Shown one piece after another: positions 9,918 to 22,253 of a stretch of 64,000 bases of DNA. Origin of the DNA: Pleodorina starrii (lineage: Eukaryota; Chlorophyta; Chlorophyceae; Chlamydomonadales; Volvocaceae); assembly GCA_030267565.1 (NCBI GenBank), contig BRXU01000002.1:1240001-1304000 (forward strand). The letters run 5' to 3'. The notes below the pieces were generated by a model. That model was not told where the DNA came from and searched no databases. It saw only the letters and a list, made by a program, of their open reading frames with translations. Numbering within the stretch: the stretch's first letter is position 1; each line of letters starts with the position of its first letter. Made by a program: the position numbers and the translations under genes.

Positions 9918-12798
9918 ACTCCACTACTGCAACAAAATGCATTTTCAATGTCTCCCTAAACTTTGCATGTGATGCCGCAATCACCACACCTTCGAGCGAA
10001 CCTGTACTGGCGAGCTCCGTCGAAATCGCCGCAGGCTCGAAGCTCATACAAGGTGCATACACGGGATTTCTTCCTGGCGATGTCAGCAAGCTATAAGCAA
10101 TAGCTATATACGCAAAGTTTTTGTTGATATGGCCAAGGCAGCTATGCCGCTATATCGTAAGCAAAGCGAGCAACACCATGTTTATGTAGAGATATTCCTT
10201 ACACAATATAATTGTTGCATTGCCTAAACAGTGTCTTGCTTTTGTCATCATTTCTGGTTGCGACACGTTGCGACAGCGTACCCTTCCCGTATACGGTACG
10301 GGCGAAAATTGCCAAGCTCGCCCTATTGAATGGTCAAAGATGATATGTTGCAGACCGCACATGTATGGCTTCTTCTACCGAACCGTATTGGGTGTATCCG
10401 TGGGAGGAAGCCTTGGCGAACAAGCGTCCGTTGAATACGGTACCAGGTGCCGAAGCCGCATTCGCACAAGAGGCTGCGAGTCATCATCGCCCATGCATCA
10501 AGCTTATATACATGTTATGTAAATATTTTACTAAAATATTGTGCCTGTCAACCAGAAGCACTTCTGCAAGGGCGCCCACCACTTTCCTCCACTCTTGCGA
10601 CCGAGCCATTCCTTTTGCTGTGCATCATTTCCTTCTCCTCGTGGCATTCACCTTAAGGATTTCGACTCTGTTATGAACATCGCGGCGTCCCTTTCAGTCC
10701 TAACCTTATGTTCAGTCACCGCGTGCTGATGTGCCAGTTCCGCGCAACCCGCAATTTTGATCGGCTTGTAAGCCTAGTTAATGAGAAAATTTGGCATATT
10801 TTAGCTCTTAAATTTCATAGTATCAGTCCAAAGTAAATATCTCGTTGGTCTCGCCGCGTGGCTGCCGTCCAGGGCCGTCCCGGGCCGTCCTTTATTGCCC
10901 TGTCGTAGTTTGGCGATCCCTTCTGCTCCAGCTCCCGTGAAATTTTTAATTGTAAAAATATTTATCAATAAAGTTTGCATGGAACTGCAAACATATTAGC
11001 TGGGAATGTGCTTCGCCCGTCAGGGCCCGTCGAGCACTGAGAGCAATGCGAAGCCAGCGAAAGTAGGACTGGGTCGTTCGGGCCTGTCATGCACATTTGA
11101 GAAATCGCAGATTCAGCCCGTATTAACCTTGATCCACCTGGCGGCACCGCTGATTACTCATATCCCTGCAGCCATGGTTCCGAGCTCCTGCTGTCGCCGG
11201 GCCCTGCCCGGCAAAGTACGTTATCGGATCAGAATCGCTGCGACTTCGCCCGCCTATGAACGGTTCCCTGACTCACAGGACATGCAGTTAGTTTTTTTAG
11301 ACGTATTGTTCCTATTACCTTCGGTTCGCTGCACAACAGGCTCGTCAAAGCTATCCTCGTCATGTGCAAGATGCGCTCTCCGTGTATTTCGCACCGCAGC
11401 ATTGGGACAGGTCTTGCTGCGCTCGTTGCCTGCGTTCGATGCCTGCAAAGCATCCAAGCCAGCGAGAGCCGCCTCTTTCCTCGAACCGGAAAACGGTCCG
11501 CGTCGGGGAAAAACCGTCGGGAAACCATAAGGTGGGGAAAAGTACCAACTCCTTTGGCCGAAAGCGGAAGAGACTCTCAGTGTAGGGCCCGGTGTGGAGG
11601 TCGTGACTCCAAAAAGGTCCGCAGTGCGGTAAAAGTCTGCACAGCGCAGCGACAGCAGGACGCCCCCCCCATTCGTTCCTGCCGCTAGAGGCGCCGCCAG
11701 AGGCCTTATGGCTGACCCACACGGGCCCGCGCCCTGCAGGTCCCTCACGTGCCTCATTGCGCTCTCGACGGCCTAAGACCACCGCGCCAATTGTACGCGG
11801 AGTCCTGTTACGTGACGCGGGCCGAAATGTCACTACATCCCGCGCCGAAGGGCGCGTAGCCCTCGTGGGCCTGGATGAGCGCCTACTGACATCGCACCGC
11901 ACCGAGTGCACCATTGCGGCCGCGCGCTGCGCCATCCTGCACGAGGCATCCGCCCCACAACTTTACCTCAATATGCACTCCCCTCCCCGCCGATGCACTC
12001 AGTCAAAGAGACCGCAGTCCAGTCCACTTGTCAGGCAGTAGTGCGCTGCGCAAAGGGTGCCTTCCGCCTGCCGCTGTAAGCATAATCCCAGCCGCGGCGG
12101 CTGCAGACGAGTGTCGAATTCGTCAGAAAACATCGCTGCCGACTCCCATAAGATGCACTGTTCGACAGTCAGTGAAGTGTCAAGCCAACTACTCAGGTGG
12201 CGACGTGCGCGCGTGGCCCGAAAGAGGCCCAAAACGGGCCGGGATGAATCGAGCACGAGCACACGCACGACGCGTGCCGCACGGTGGTATGAGGACCCGT
12301 GCCCTCCTGCGCCGCTTGTGAAACTGCACAGCCCGCCTTGGAACCGCCGCGCTACGTCACCCACATCCCAAACCGGACCACCGACTGGGCTACATCCATA
12401 CACACGAGCCGTGTAACGCACATCCCCACATAGAACACCGGCGTAACCCAGATGCAAAGCAACACACCAAACGTGACGGGCACCCCACCCACATCACCCA
12501 CAACTACCGATAACTGCCCTGTTGTTGCGAGTCTGTGTGCTCTTCCCACAGCTGCTTCGCTTGCTCGTTTCGTTTTCTGAGCATAGCGCTGTATGGCCTG
12601 GCATGCCTTTCCCTCTCCCCGGTTGTTTGCCGCTGCAGCGCATGGGCGATTGGCCCGCTGGCTCTGCCCTACGAACGCCCCTTCAGAAGGTCTGCCGCTC
12701 ACTGGAGCCACCACACCTTCTCACCGACGCGCGGCCTTCATCCGCACTCAGCCCAGTCCCGTTGCGCCCGGCGTGCACCAGTCCGTCCGTCCGCCCCA
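9918..12798. other. Gene-free stretch, partly AT-rich
   Basis: Contains the 3' flank of the AUG3-like gene (stop at 12799) and the upstream region of the SAND/VARL gene. 9960-11000 is clearly AT-richer than the rest of the window. The longest open frames (minus, about 11254-11935) have no domain, no splice context and no codon bias resembling the neighbouring genes. Confidence 0.45.
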
Positions 12799-15700
12799 CT
12801 ACTGCGAGCTCAGCAGCGCAGCCAGCCGGTCCCTCAGATTCTGCACATCGCACAGCAGCTGCTCGGGCGCGTTCCAGAACGCCGCCAGCACTCCGCGCTC
12901 CATGCGCGACTGGTTGCGCCGGGTGCCGTCCACCAGCATGTTCTGGCGGGACACAAACACCTGCACGTCCGCTAGCACGCGCTCCACATCGGCCTTGGTC
13001 CCCACAAGCTCCGCCGCAAAGGCAGGGTCGCGCAGCACCGGCCAGGCGGGCTTCTGCTGCTGCGCCAAGGAGGAGGAGCAGGAGGAGGAGGACTTGGGAT
13101 CGGCGCGCGCCAGTGCACCCGCGCCCGCCGCGCCAGCGGCGGCTGCGCCGCCGCCGCTGCGGCTGCTGGAAGACGCCTGCTGCACCTGCTGCGGATTCGC
13201 CGCGTCGGCCGACAGCTGCGCCTGTGCCTGTGCTTGCTGCTGCTGCGGCAGCTGGTCGGCAGGCCCCGCCAGTATCTGGCGCATCTCCTCCACACGCCGC
13301 TTGCCCTCCGAAACCAGCTGCGACAACTGACCCGACACGCGTTGCGACACCTGCTGCTCCAGCCGGCCCATCAGCCCCAGCACGGCGTCCACGCTGGCGG
13401 TCAGGTGCGACACGTTCCGGTGCGCGGGGTCGCACATCACGCTGTCAAGGAAGGCGTTGCCGCCCGGCGCCGGCGCCGCGCCAAAGCTGCCGCTGCCCAT
13501 CCCCATGCCTCCAGCGGCGTTGCGTGGGGAGGGCATGGACTGCGGCGCGCCAAACGCGCCGCCGCCGTCCCTCTGCTGGCCCAGGCTGCCGCTGTTGCCG
13601 CCGCCGGCGGCGGCGGCGGCGGCGTCAGCCGCCGCGTGCACGGCCTCCTGTTGCTCCTGCAGTAACTGCAGCCGCTGCCGTTGGGAATCCAGCAGCGAGT
13701 AGGCGGAGCACAGCGCGGTGTCGCCGCCCAGCAGCGCCTGCGGGCCGCGGTCCGTCGCCAGCAGCGCCTGCGCGTCAGCGGCGGCGGCCACGGCGCGGAA
13801 CTCGTCGGCGTCGGCGGCCACTACGCGCACCGCCTCGTCCAGCTCGCTGCTCATGGTGCCCAGGCGAATGAACATGTCCTGGAGCGTTCGGCGCTCTTCC
13901 GCGCGGAGCACCTGCGGGCGGGCAGAGGGCAGGTCGTCAGCACAGTGGCAGTGGGAGGCTGAGGCCCTTGGCGTCGCATCGCATCGCAGGCAATGCGCCG
14001 TTTCCACGGGCATGGTGGAAACGGCGAGTCCTCCGTAAGCCTTGAGGAGAAGGCAGGACTGATGTCCGGTGGGTGATGCCATATCCCGGACACGCAGCAG
14101 ACACGCGTTCGACTTTTCCGGGCTGCCTGGGTGCGCTCTTTCCGCCGGCGACTCCGGACTCAGGACAAGGGGGCCAACATGCGCTGCCTCCCCGTCGCAG
14201 CTCCAGCACCGGGCTTGCCACCCACCTCCCGGCCCTCGCTGGCACGCACATGCTTCCTCACCCCGCCTGGGCACGGTTTTCCAGGTACATTTCGGAACAC
14301 AGTGCTGTTGGGTCCCGCTGACCAAACGTCGCTTCCGTTCAATCACACTGCGGTAACGTCTCTGTTAGACTGCTACCCACCTGCACGACCTCGGCGCGAG
14401 CCCACTGCTGCAGCAGCACCTCCAACAGCTGCTGCTGCAGCTGGGTCATGTAGGTGAGCTGCTGGTGGCGGAGCAGCCACAGCGCCCGCTTCACCTGCGC
14501 CGTCGACACGGCCGCCAGCTGGTCCAGCAGCGCCTGACGTTGGTCTCCGTCGTGCAGGCTGCGCAGCCGATGGGCCAAAGCATGGGATGGGGATGGAAAG
14601 GCGGTTAGTAAGTTCAAGATGAGACCGCCGGCGGTGAAGCGGAGGCAACGTTTGGGAAACGGACACCGGGCCCAGCGGACCCCGGAATGGGGGAGGCGAG
14701 GCAGGTAGTCACAAAGGCATCTTGACCGCACCCCGCTCGACCAACAGCCACGGAAAAGGCACTCGGCACCATCATTGCTCTGTCTTCCGGAACCCCCGTC
14801 GTCACCTCAAGCCGATCGCTCGATGCCCTGCGCCTGGCCTCCCCGTCAGTCAAAAGACCCGCGGTCCCGGCACCGCGCGCTTCTACGTGTGCCCTCGCCG
14901 GTCAGTCGTCCTCGTTTACCTCCTGATCTGCTGCTCCAGCATTTCCGTCTCAGCTCTCAGCCGCGCCTCCGCCTCCGGGTCGTTCAGCTGCTCCCAGTCC
15001 CTGAACATGCAGCCCAGGCCGCTGGCGGCGCCGGCCCCCGCGCCCTCGTCCGTGAGCCACTGCACCAGCTCCACCTGCGCAGGCGGCCATGCCGACCGAC
15101 CGACCGACCGACCGACGGGAGCACCGCAGCAGGTAAGCACTCCCCGGTGCTGCGGGAGCCCGAGGCGGGGCTTTGCTTTGCAGTGCAGTACGATCAGCCC
15201 GCCGCGCCATGCATGGCAGGCTAACCTTTGCGGAGATGGATGTCGCGAGGGTTAACTCCGACAGCCCCCAAGCGTCCCCAACGACACACCGCTCCCGCGA
15301 TGGCCCCGCGACTCTGTTAAACCACACCCAGGGCGTCATCCAGTCCGTGGCGTCAACAAGCTAAGGTACCCATGTGGGTATGGTACCAATCAACCATGCC
15401 ACCGGACAAGTGCTCAACCCACCTGTCGCTGCAGGCCCGCAAGCTCCGCCCGCTTCCGTTCCATGCGGTCCCGCATCATGCGGCCGCTGGTCCCGATGCG
15501 GCCCGCCTCCGCCAGCACCGTGGCGTACTGCTCCGGCTCCAGGCCCGTGAGCATGCGCGTGCTGCTGGGCGCGAAGGGCGTGTCTGGCATGGCGCCCAGC
15601 GTGGCCTGCTGCTCGGCCAGGCTCCGGGTGAGCTCCGCGGGGCTCAGCTGCTCCTTGGCCCTGGACCGGTAAGGCAGGAGACACCCAACGTGGCAGCGGC

Positions 15701-16551
15701 ACGGCGTGCTTCCTCAAGACGGGGCATGCGTAAGCCGGAAAGCTGCTTCGGGACCGCAGCTAAGCCATTCCGGATGTCAGGATGGCCGTTATCAGCCGTG
15801 TGGGCCCATCACTTGTGTGGGCGCGGTTCGTTCGCTGAACAACTGCCCCAGGCCCCGCTCCCGGTGGATGCAAGAGCTGCTGCCCGTCCAGCATCCACGG
15901 AGATACATACCTGGAGATCTCCGCCGTGATGGTCTTCTCTGTCTCACGCAGATCTTCCAGCGAGTTCGCCAGAAGCAGCCAGCGGCCCGCGGACTTCTGC
16001 AGCATCTCCTGCATGTGCCTCGCAATCTCCTGCACCGTCTGCGCAGTGCTGTTGTCGGCCGCGTTGCGGCTCGCAGCGGCGGCGGCGCGCTGCTCCACGG
16101 CGCGGCTCGCGCGCGTGAGGCCCTGGTCTACCTGCTGCTGCTGCTGGCGGATGGCCTGGCTGTTCTCGTGCAGGGTCGTCACCTGCGCGCGTGTGCGCGC
16201 AAGGCTCCCGTCCCCCTGCCTGATGAGCTCCTCCTTCTTCACGACCTTCTCAATTATTTCGCGGAGCTCGGGGTCGTCCGCGAGTTCGAGGGCGAAAGCC
16301 TCCGGGTTGCTGTACCGCAACTCCAGCAGCTGCTGGAACTCCTGGTCAGCCAGGTCGGGATCGTTCTCGTAGTTGGCGTGGACCTCCGCGAGCTCCGCGT
16401 CTTCCGGGCTGACGAAGTTGTCCTCCTTGGTTAGCACCGCTGCTAGGTGCTGGATCAGGGGTATGTGCCCCAGGTTTGCAAGCGCGTCCGGAGCGAGGCC
16501 ATCGGCCTGCCCCGTGGCTTGCAGCAACGCCATGAGCGTGCAGTCCGCCAT
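12799..16551 (-). CDS. AUG3: Augmin complex subunit 3-like protein (AUG3/HAUS3)
   Basis: Augmin recruits gamma-tubulin to the sides of existing microtubules, so new ones branch off in spindles and phragmoplasts. Five exons (minus): 15911-16551, 15423-15660, 14920-15074, 14381-14558, 12799-13911. All phases close, giving 774 residues against roughly 600 in plants. The chain is almost entirely predicted helix and coiled coil, with acidic N-terminal heptads and a Gln-rich helix at exon 4. The C-terminal motif (ERGVLAAFWNAPEQL then DVQNLRDRLAAL) resembles the plant AUG3 ending, where F-F-x-N-P-E-x-L and V-x-x-L are conserved. The extra length is Ala/Gly/Ser/Gln-rich sequence in exon 5. ATG 16551 opens the N-terminal helix. 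The call rests on motif memory and overall architecture; another coiled-coil protein is possible. Confidence 0.62.
15092..15116. repeat. (CCGA)n microsatellite in an AUG3-like intron
   Basis: Six tetranucleotide units, about 18 bases upstream of the exon 3 acceptor (minus strand). Confidence 0.9.
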
Positions 16552-17597
16552 CTTTGTCAGCTTTATCAGTTAACTAAGACGCCTATAATTGAGACTTGCC
16601 CGCAGTGCCAACGGCGTCGCGTATTACTTGGCTGTCTGAAAATGTAGCTGCAAGGCTTCACGCTGCAACGCCTTGGGGAAAAACTGAAAACACTATAAGA
16701 ATTAACATAGAACTGATATGAGTTGAAGCGATTACACTCATCTGGTGCCTCTGTCCGGACAAAAATTTGCATGATACGGCAGGTTCCATGCGTTGGAATT
16801 TTTGCCTCCGTGGGTTAACGTTGCCTACATGCCTAGCCATCATTGCCGCCTAGGACATTACGTTGCCGCAACTAATCATAAAGCGCAGGCTGTATGCAGT
16901 CTTGGGTTAGCTGGGGCGAAGCCAACACTAAAAAGACCTGAGTGTAGTGTACTCTAAAGTGTAATTATCCTGTGTTTTTTCTGACGTCTACGAGGCCAAG
17001 GAACTTGCACTCGGCGGTAGTGTCCTGGCCAAAGCCGCAGCACAGCGGCTTGGGTGATTGAGGAGGCTGCTCGGGCGCAATTGTCAAGGTGGGGTCCATA
17101 CATTCATCACCTAAAATTGATTGTTCATTTGCCAGTTGATGTTGGGTAAGCTTGCGTCTCTCACTCACGTTACAACTGGCATCGTCCGCACACCGTTGGT
17201 GGTATGCATCATCCCATTGCTCGGCGCTTGCTGTTCCCTTGCTGAAATTACCTGATCAATGTCACAATTATTGAATTATGCATCGGCTGTGAAAACACCA
17301 TTGGCGCCCACTTGCTGCGTCAGCAACCCCCCTCTGTTCGCGCTCTCGGCGTGGCCCCATGGTTACGTGGCCTTGGATGGCCCCCCCCCGTCCGACATCC
17401 GCAAAACACTGAAGACATGCCGTAAAATTAGCCAATAGCAAAAGGCATGTGCTTTATCTCACGAACGCAGTGACCTCACCCTGCTGCGTAGGCGCGCGCG
17501 CACTCTGCCGCAACGTTGCACGTTGCCGAGCGCCGGGCCGAATTCTTTTGTCACCCACCGCGCGCCCGCCGTGGCCTGCTCTCGCATCGTCAGGTCC
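16552..17597. other. Divergent intergenic region
   Basis: Lies between the start of the minus-strand AUG3-like gene and the start of the plus-strand 578-aa gene, so both promoters should be here. It is AT-richer than the genes. No further gene is seen. A frame from 17523 extends the plus gene by 25 residues, but ATG 17598 looks the better start. Confidence 0.5.
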
Positions 17598-19636
17598 ATG
17601 GCAATTGGCGCTCTCCGGGTCCCACTGCGCATCGCCGAGAGCTACGTTCGTCCCGGCGAGGAGCAGCTCCTCTTTCCAAAAGTCTCCGAGTTCCTCACTC
17701 GCGACGAGGTCCTCAGCGTCTGGCCCAGGGGCCTCATCACCCACGAGAAGTTCAGCTTCAAAGGCTCCTTTTGGCGACTGGCGAAGCGGCCCATGCCCAA
17801 CGGCAACAGCGTCTACATGGCCGTGCTGGACGACTCGTCTGCCAACGGCAATGGCGCGACGACCTACGGGACGCCCTCCTCATGCGCCACGCCCGACGCC
17901 GCGCAACGCCTCCGCAGCGTGCCGATCGACACCTTCTCCGGCCACGAGACCTATGACGTGGTCGGCGCCGCCGAGGACACCCCCGCGCGCCAGCACCGCG
18001 GCGCCTACCACCACTCCCACCTCCACCACGCGCCCACCGCGCCGCCGCCGCTCAACTCCCACAGCTCCTCGCAGCGCGAGCTGGCGCTGACAGCCGGCAA
18101 CAGCCTGCGCGAGCGCAACGGCAGCTATTCCAGCATGGCGCTCGTCGCGGCGCCGCCCTCGGGCGCCATGTCCCTCCCCATGGTCTCCGGCTCCTTCTCC
18201 CTCGCCGGCGGCGGCAACGGCTTCATGACCGACCTCCTGGCCGCGACGGAGAGCCCGATGCCGCTGGACCGCTACAAGGCCTTCGTCCGGCTCTTCTCCG
18301 GACTGAGCCGCCTACGCGAGGCGATGGGCCTGCCGCATACCACGCCGCGCGCCGCGGCGGAGGACGTCGCCGACCCGGCCTGGGAGGGGCCGGAGGCGCA
18401 GGATCTGGTGCGCCAGATGCTGATGGTGGGAGAGTGCCTGGCCAAGTTCGGCACGGCTGAGTTTGTCGACGGCCGCAACAACAGTAGCCGCGCGATTACC
18501 ACCAAGGACTATGCGAAGCTGCTGCGGATGTACCTGGAGGGCCAGGGCGCCGTGTTTCGCGACGACTTTATCGGCCGGCTGCCGCTGTCGCTGCAGGACG
18601 AGGCGCTGACGGTGCGGACGCTGCTGCAGACGCGGTGCGAGACCAACGACATGTTGTTCAATCAGCTGGTCAAGCATGTGGGCCAGGAGCCGACTGCCGG
18701 CGGCGCCATGGTGTTCAACAACAGCAGCGTCAGCGCCAACCCCACGAACCACATGCTCGCGGCGCCCAAGACGTTTGTCAACACGGTTTCCAACGCCTGG
18801 TCCAAGGCGGACAGCAAGCGGCGGACGCAGCTGGGCGCGCTGGGGGCGGTGGCGGTGGTGGCGCTGTGGGTGCTCAAGCGGAAGCTGTTTGGTGGCGGCG
18901 GCGGAGGGCGGGGTCGAGGGCGCCGCGACGGGCGGGACGAGTCGGAGTGGGGCGGCAGCGGCGGCCGACGCAGCAGGTAAGGACGGGCAGGCGGTGTATG
19001 TCTCCGATGTTGACTATTGACGGCCTTGAATTGGGAAGTACGTATCGTAATCGTAATACGTGGGAGAGATTGTTGCCTCGCCTCTTGCGCGGCGCCCAGC
19101 AGCGGCCATCGTCCCTCCCCCGTGGTCCTTTCCTCCCTTCACATCCCCCCGAGGAACCCCATCCCATTTCTCTCTCCATCTCGCCTCCCTCTGTCTATCT
19201 CCTGCCGCGTTACCCTCCCCCCGCTGCGCCATCTTCTTTTTATGACCCCCCGCTCGCCTCCCTCGCCTCCGCCCTCAGCCGCATCCGGGGCAGCGGCGAC
19301 CTGGCGACCCGCCTGCTGGACGAGCGTTCTTCCGCGGAGCGTATGGCGGTGCGTTACCTGTCCGCCTGCCACGACGAGCTGCGGCGCGCGTCTCAGAATG
19401 ACCACCTGCTGCGGAACGACTGGAGGCTGGGGCCCCTGCGCCTGGCGCTGCCCGGCACCGGCTCCGTGCCGGAGGGCTACGAGCCGGTGCAGACGACGTA
19501 CTGCTCCGTCGCGTCGTACATGAATGCGCTGGACGGCGGCGCGCCGTTTGCGCTGCCGTACGGCATCACGGAGCGGACTGCGCCGCCGCTGCGGGATCTG
19601 CCGTCCCCGGTCGCGTCGTCGGCGGCGGCGGAGTGA
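17598..19636 (+). CDS. Unrecognised protein with one transmembrane segment
   Basis: Two exons, 17598-18976 and 19279-19636. The first is open right up to an AG|GTAAGG donor whose TAA would otherwise end the frame; the acceptor CCCTCAG keeps phase (AG+C). This gives 578 residues. The N-terminal ~90 residues form a compact, non-repetitive region (FPKVSEFLTRDEVLSVW), followed by a His/Ser/Pro-rich linker. A helical domain follows (about residues 215-380), then a hydrophobic segment at about 412-430 (LGALGAVAVVALWVLKRKLF) with basic flanks. The exon 2 region has a helical start and ends at a stop in a Ser/Ala tail. No family recognised. A stop at 18980 with no second exon is the alternative; it would leave the protein nearly tail-anchored. 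Confidence 0.7.
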
Positions 19637-19895
19637 AGGGGGAGGGGGCGGAGGCGGTCTGTCGCTGAAGTTTTTGGAGGCGTTTTTGATGCGGCGGTGG
19701 TTTTGTGTTCGTCGAAGCAGTCGTGTGGGGCAGGGAAGCGGAGGGCGGGAGGTTAGCGTGTGTTTGGGGGCAGGATTTGGTACTGTGCGTGTTGGGAGGA
19801 GGAGGAGCGAGTCGTGAGGGTGCGTGTTGTCTGCAACTGGGTAGCTCTTGAGAGAAGAGAGGCTTCTGCGAGGTCAGTACTGGCCAGTGTATGTG

Positions 19896-19900
19896 TGTAA
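19896..19900 (+). terminator. TGTAA polyadenylation signal
   Basis: Volvocine-type poly(A) signal 260 bases after the stop of the 578-aa gene, in a GT-rich context. Confidence 0.55.
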
Positions 19901-22253
19901 GTGCGTATATTTGCAGATCTCAGTTGTTGAGCGTCGTTAGATTGTTACTGCGTCATGTACGAGGGTTTTGAGTGGTTCGTAGCGGTGATGGTGGTGGTGT
20001 CCCCTCCAGGATCTGTGTGACTCAAGGTTCCGGAGCCATTATGGTCCGGGACTCACCCAGCAGCGTGCGGCGCATGTTGCACTCATTTTGGGGAATGCGT
20101 TTGCCTCGGCTTGCGCACGTTTGAACCATTCCGTGGCTTGCCTTTTTCGAACGCCTCTTTGCAAATCGCAACGCAACGCGAAAGCCGCCTCTAGAGAAAC
20201 GGCGGACTGGATTTCGAGATTTGCCGGCGGTGAGAGAGCGCTCTTGCCGGTAGGCAGTTGTGGAGATTGGCGAGGGTCTCGCGCGGCTTGTGGCCCTGGG
20301 CGGGGGCGCGCGGCCCTACGCACATCGCTGAGTGGATCATGAATCGCAAAGTGTGACTGCGTGCAGAGGACTACCTCCACCACCTGAGTGCCTCTCCATC
20401 ACCAGAACGCCGCTTCGGATGGAGCAGTTGCACATCTGTGGGAGCACCGCATCGGGTTTCGCATTGTGGGATACGACGGTCCGCTTAGCAGCCTTCAGAG
20501 GCACCGGCTTCTGTCGCGACCCACGGGTCACAGCTCTCTTTTCGCCAACCCTGTGCATTGCGTTTGCTGCTGTGGTTGTGGTTTCCGCACAGGGTGGGAC
20601 GCGGGACGGGTTTTCGGGGTTTACAAAGAGGTACTGCCGCCCCTGCGTGGTACATCGGCCGAGCGGCCATTGTTGCGTTTACGAGCCTGGACATGTTGTC
20701 TTGATGACATGAGCGCGGAGCTGCTCACGAACGGGTGATAGAGCGCATCCTGGGAGCTAGGGTAGATGCATAAGCCTCAACCGAGGTTGGGACCGTCCGG
20801 GTACCCGTCTCGTCCAATGCATGGGATAATGCATGGGAGGGGAAACGCAGTGGCAGTTGATCTGTTTACGTAAGCGTCGCCGCCACTTTCATAGCCAGCT
20901 GTAAGCCCACCAGCGATCGTTGATGATGTTGTTTTCGGACATCGGTAGTGGGGCTGCAGACGGCCTTCGGAACGGAGCGAAACCAGCTGGCCGTGAAACG
21001 CATTTGTGTGGAGGCTTCAGGCGCTGTCGAGGTGCCTGGAGGTCGGGTTTTCGCTGCCTCACCTGGCTTAACCAGAGACGGAGGCCGCAGCTCAGCCACC
21101 GGAAGGGGCGGTGGCGCTGTCCTGCGCTTTGCGCCCCAGCCCAGCCCACGACTGGTAGTACAGCGCTGCCAGAACCAGAAGCCAGGTGTCTGGTGGGGCC
21201 AGCGGGGGATTGCACTGCAGCGCGGTATTCGTTTGCTCGATTGTGACGGTGACCAGCCTGGCGTGTTTTACGCTTATGCAAGTGGGACAACTCACCATCC
21301 AAGCATGAGCCATGTTGTGAACATGAAGGAAGAGACCATCATGTGCCAGCACTGCTTAAGGGGCGGAGCTGCTTGTACACAGCACAGTGCTCCCAGCTAT
21401 GGAGCGGCTCTCGGTTGGGCGGCTCAAGTGGGCCTCGACCATCGAGACGACACGCCGAGCGCAAATGTGCAGCTTTCCACTTCTCACCAAGTTAGTGGTA
21501 CAGCCTGGAGGGGTTAAGAGCCGGCGGGCCATCCGGCCTGGCACTGCCTGTCACTCTTCGGCCAGGGAGGCCTTCCCACCCGACCAGACAACACGAGCAG
21601 GCACGAGCTACCCGCCCAGGAACGAACGCGCGAGCCTCACGGGGACAGACCGGTAGCCGCAGCCACGGGGGGCTTGATTGGCCTCTGGGGCTTCACTGAG
21701 AGTTGATGGTAGCGTGTGAGCACGGCCCAGCGCCCTTTCCGGCATGTAATTTGCTTTAGCCCCGTGCTTGCTTTAGCCCCGTGCACAGGGAGCAGCTCAT
21801 GTGCTGTCTCAGTCAGGGGCAGCTGCACGGTAACGTGCGACGTTGCTGAGCCGGGAGTGACGGCAGCAGCTGCCTTTTTCCTGACACCGCGGAGGTGTTA
21901 CCCACCCCGACAAACAGGGACCACCCCCCTTGCGTCCCGTGCCGATCGCCCGGCGCACCGCTTGTTAAGCCGCAGACGAGCTTCCATACGCTGCAGTAAA
22001 GGTGCGTTCAGAACCCAACATATAACCTCCTCTGCCCTGAACCTCCTTAACGGCGATTTTCACGGCGCGCCGTACATGTTGGCCGGTACAAGCTAACCGG
22101 GTGAGTAGCGCGGTCGTTATGAGCTTCAGACACATAACCGTAGTTACTATAACCCAGTCGTCTTGCTACCTTGGACGCGAAGGCCCCGTGACCTTTTGCT
22201 TGTTTAGGCTGAGCACTCGTGTGCCCCCATCGTGGACGCATGCTTTCCCAACA
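19901..22253. other. Gene-free stretch upstream of the prolyl 4-hydroxylase
   Basis: Many overlapping open frames, none with splice structure, a domain or codon bias like the neighbours. Contains a short direct duplication (GCTTTAGCCCCGTGC, twice, near 21753-21784). The right-hand part should hold the promoter of the prolyl 4-hydroxylase gene. Confidence 0.45.

Noticed and set aside
11254..11935. Minus-strand open frames of 160-190 codons with normal composition
   Set aside because: Two overlapping frames are open at once, with no domain, no codon bias like the neighbours and no splice context.
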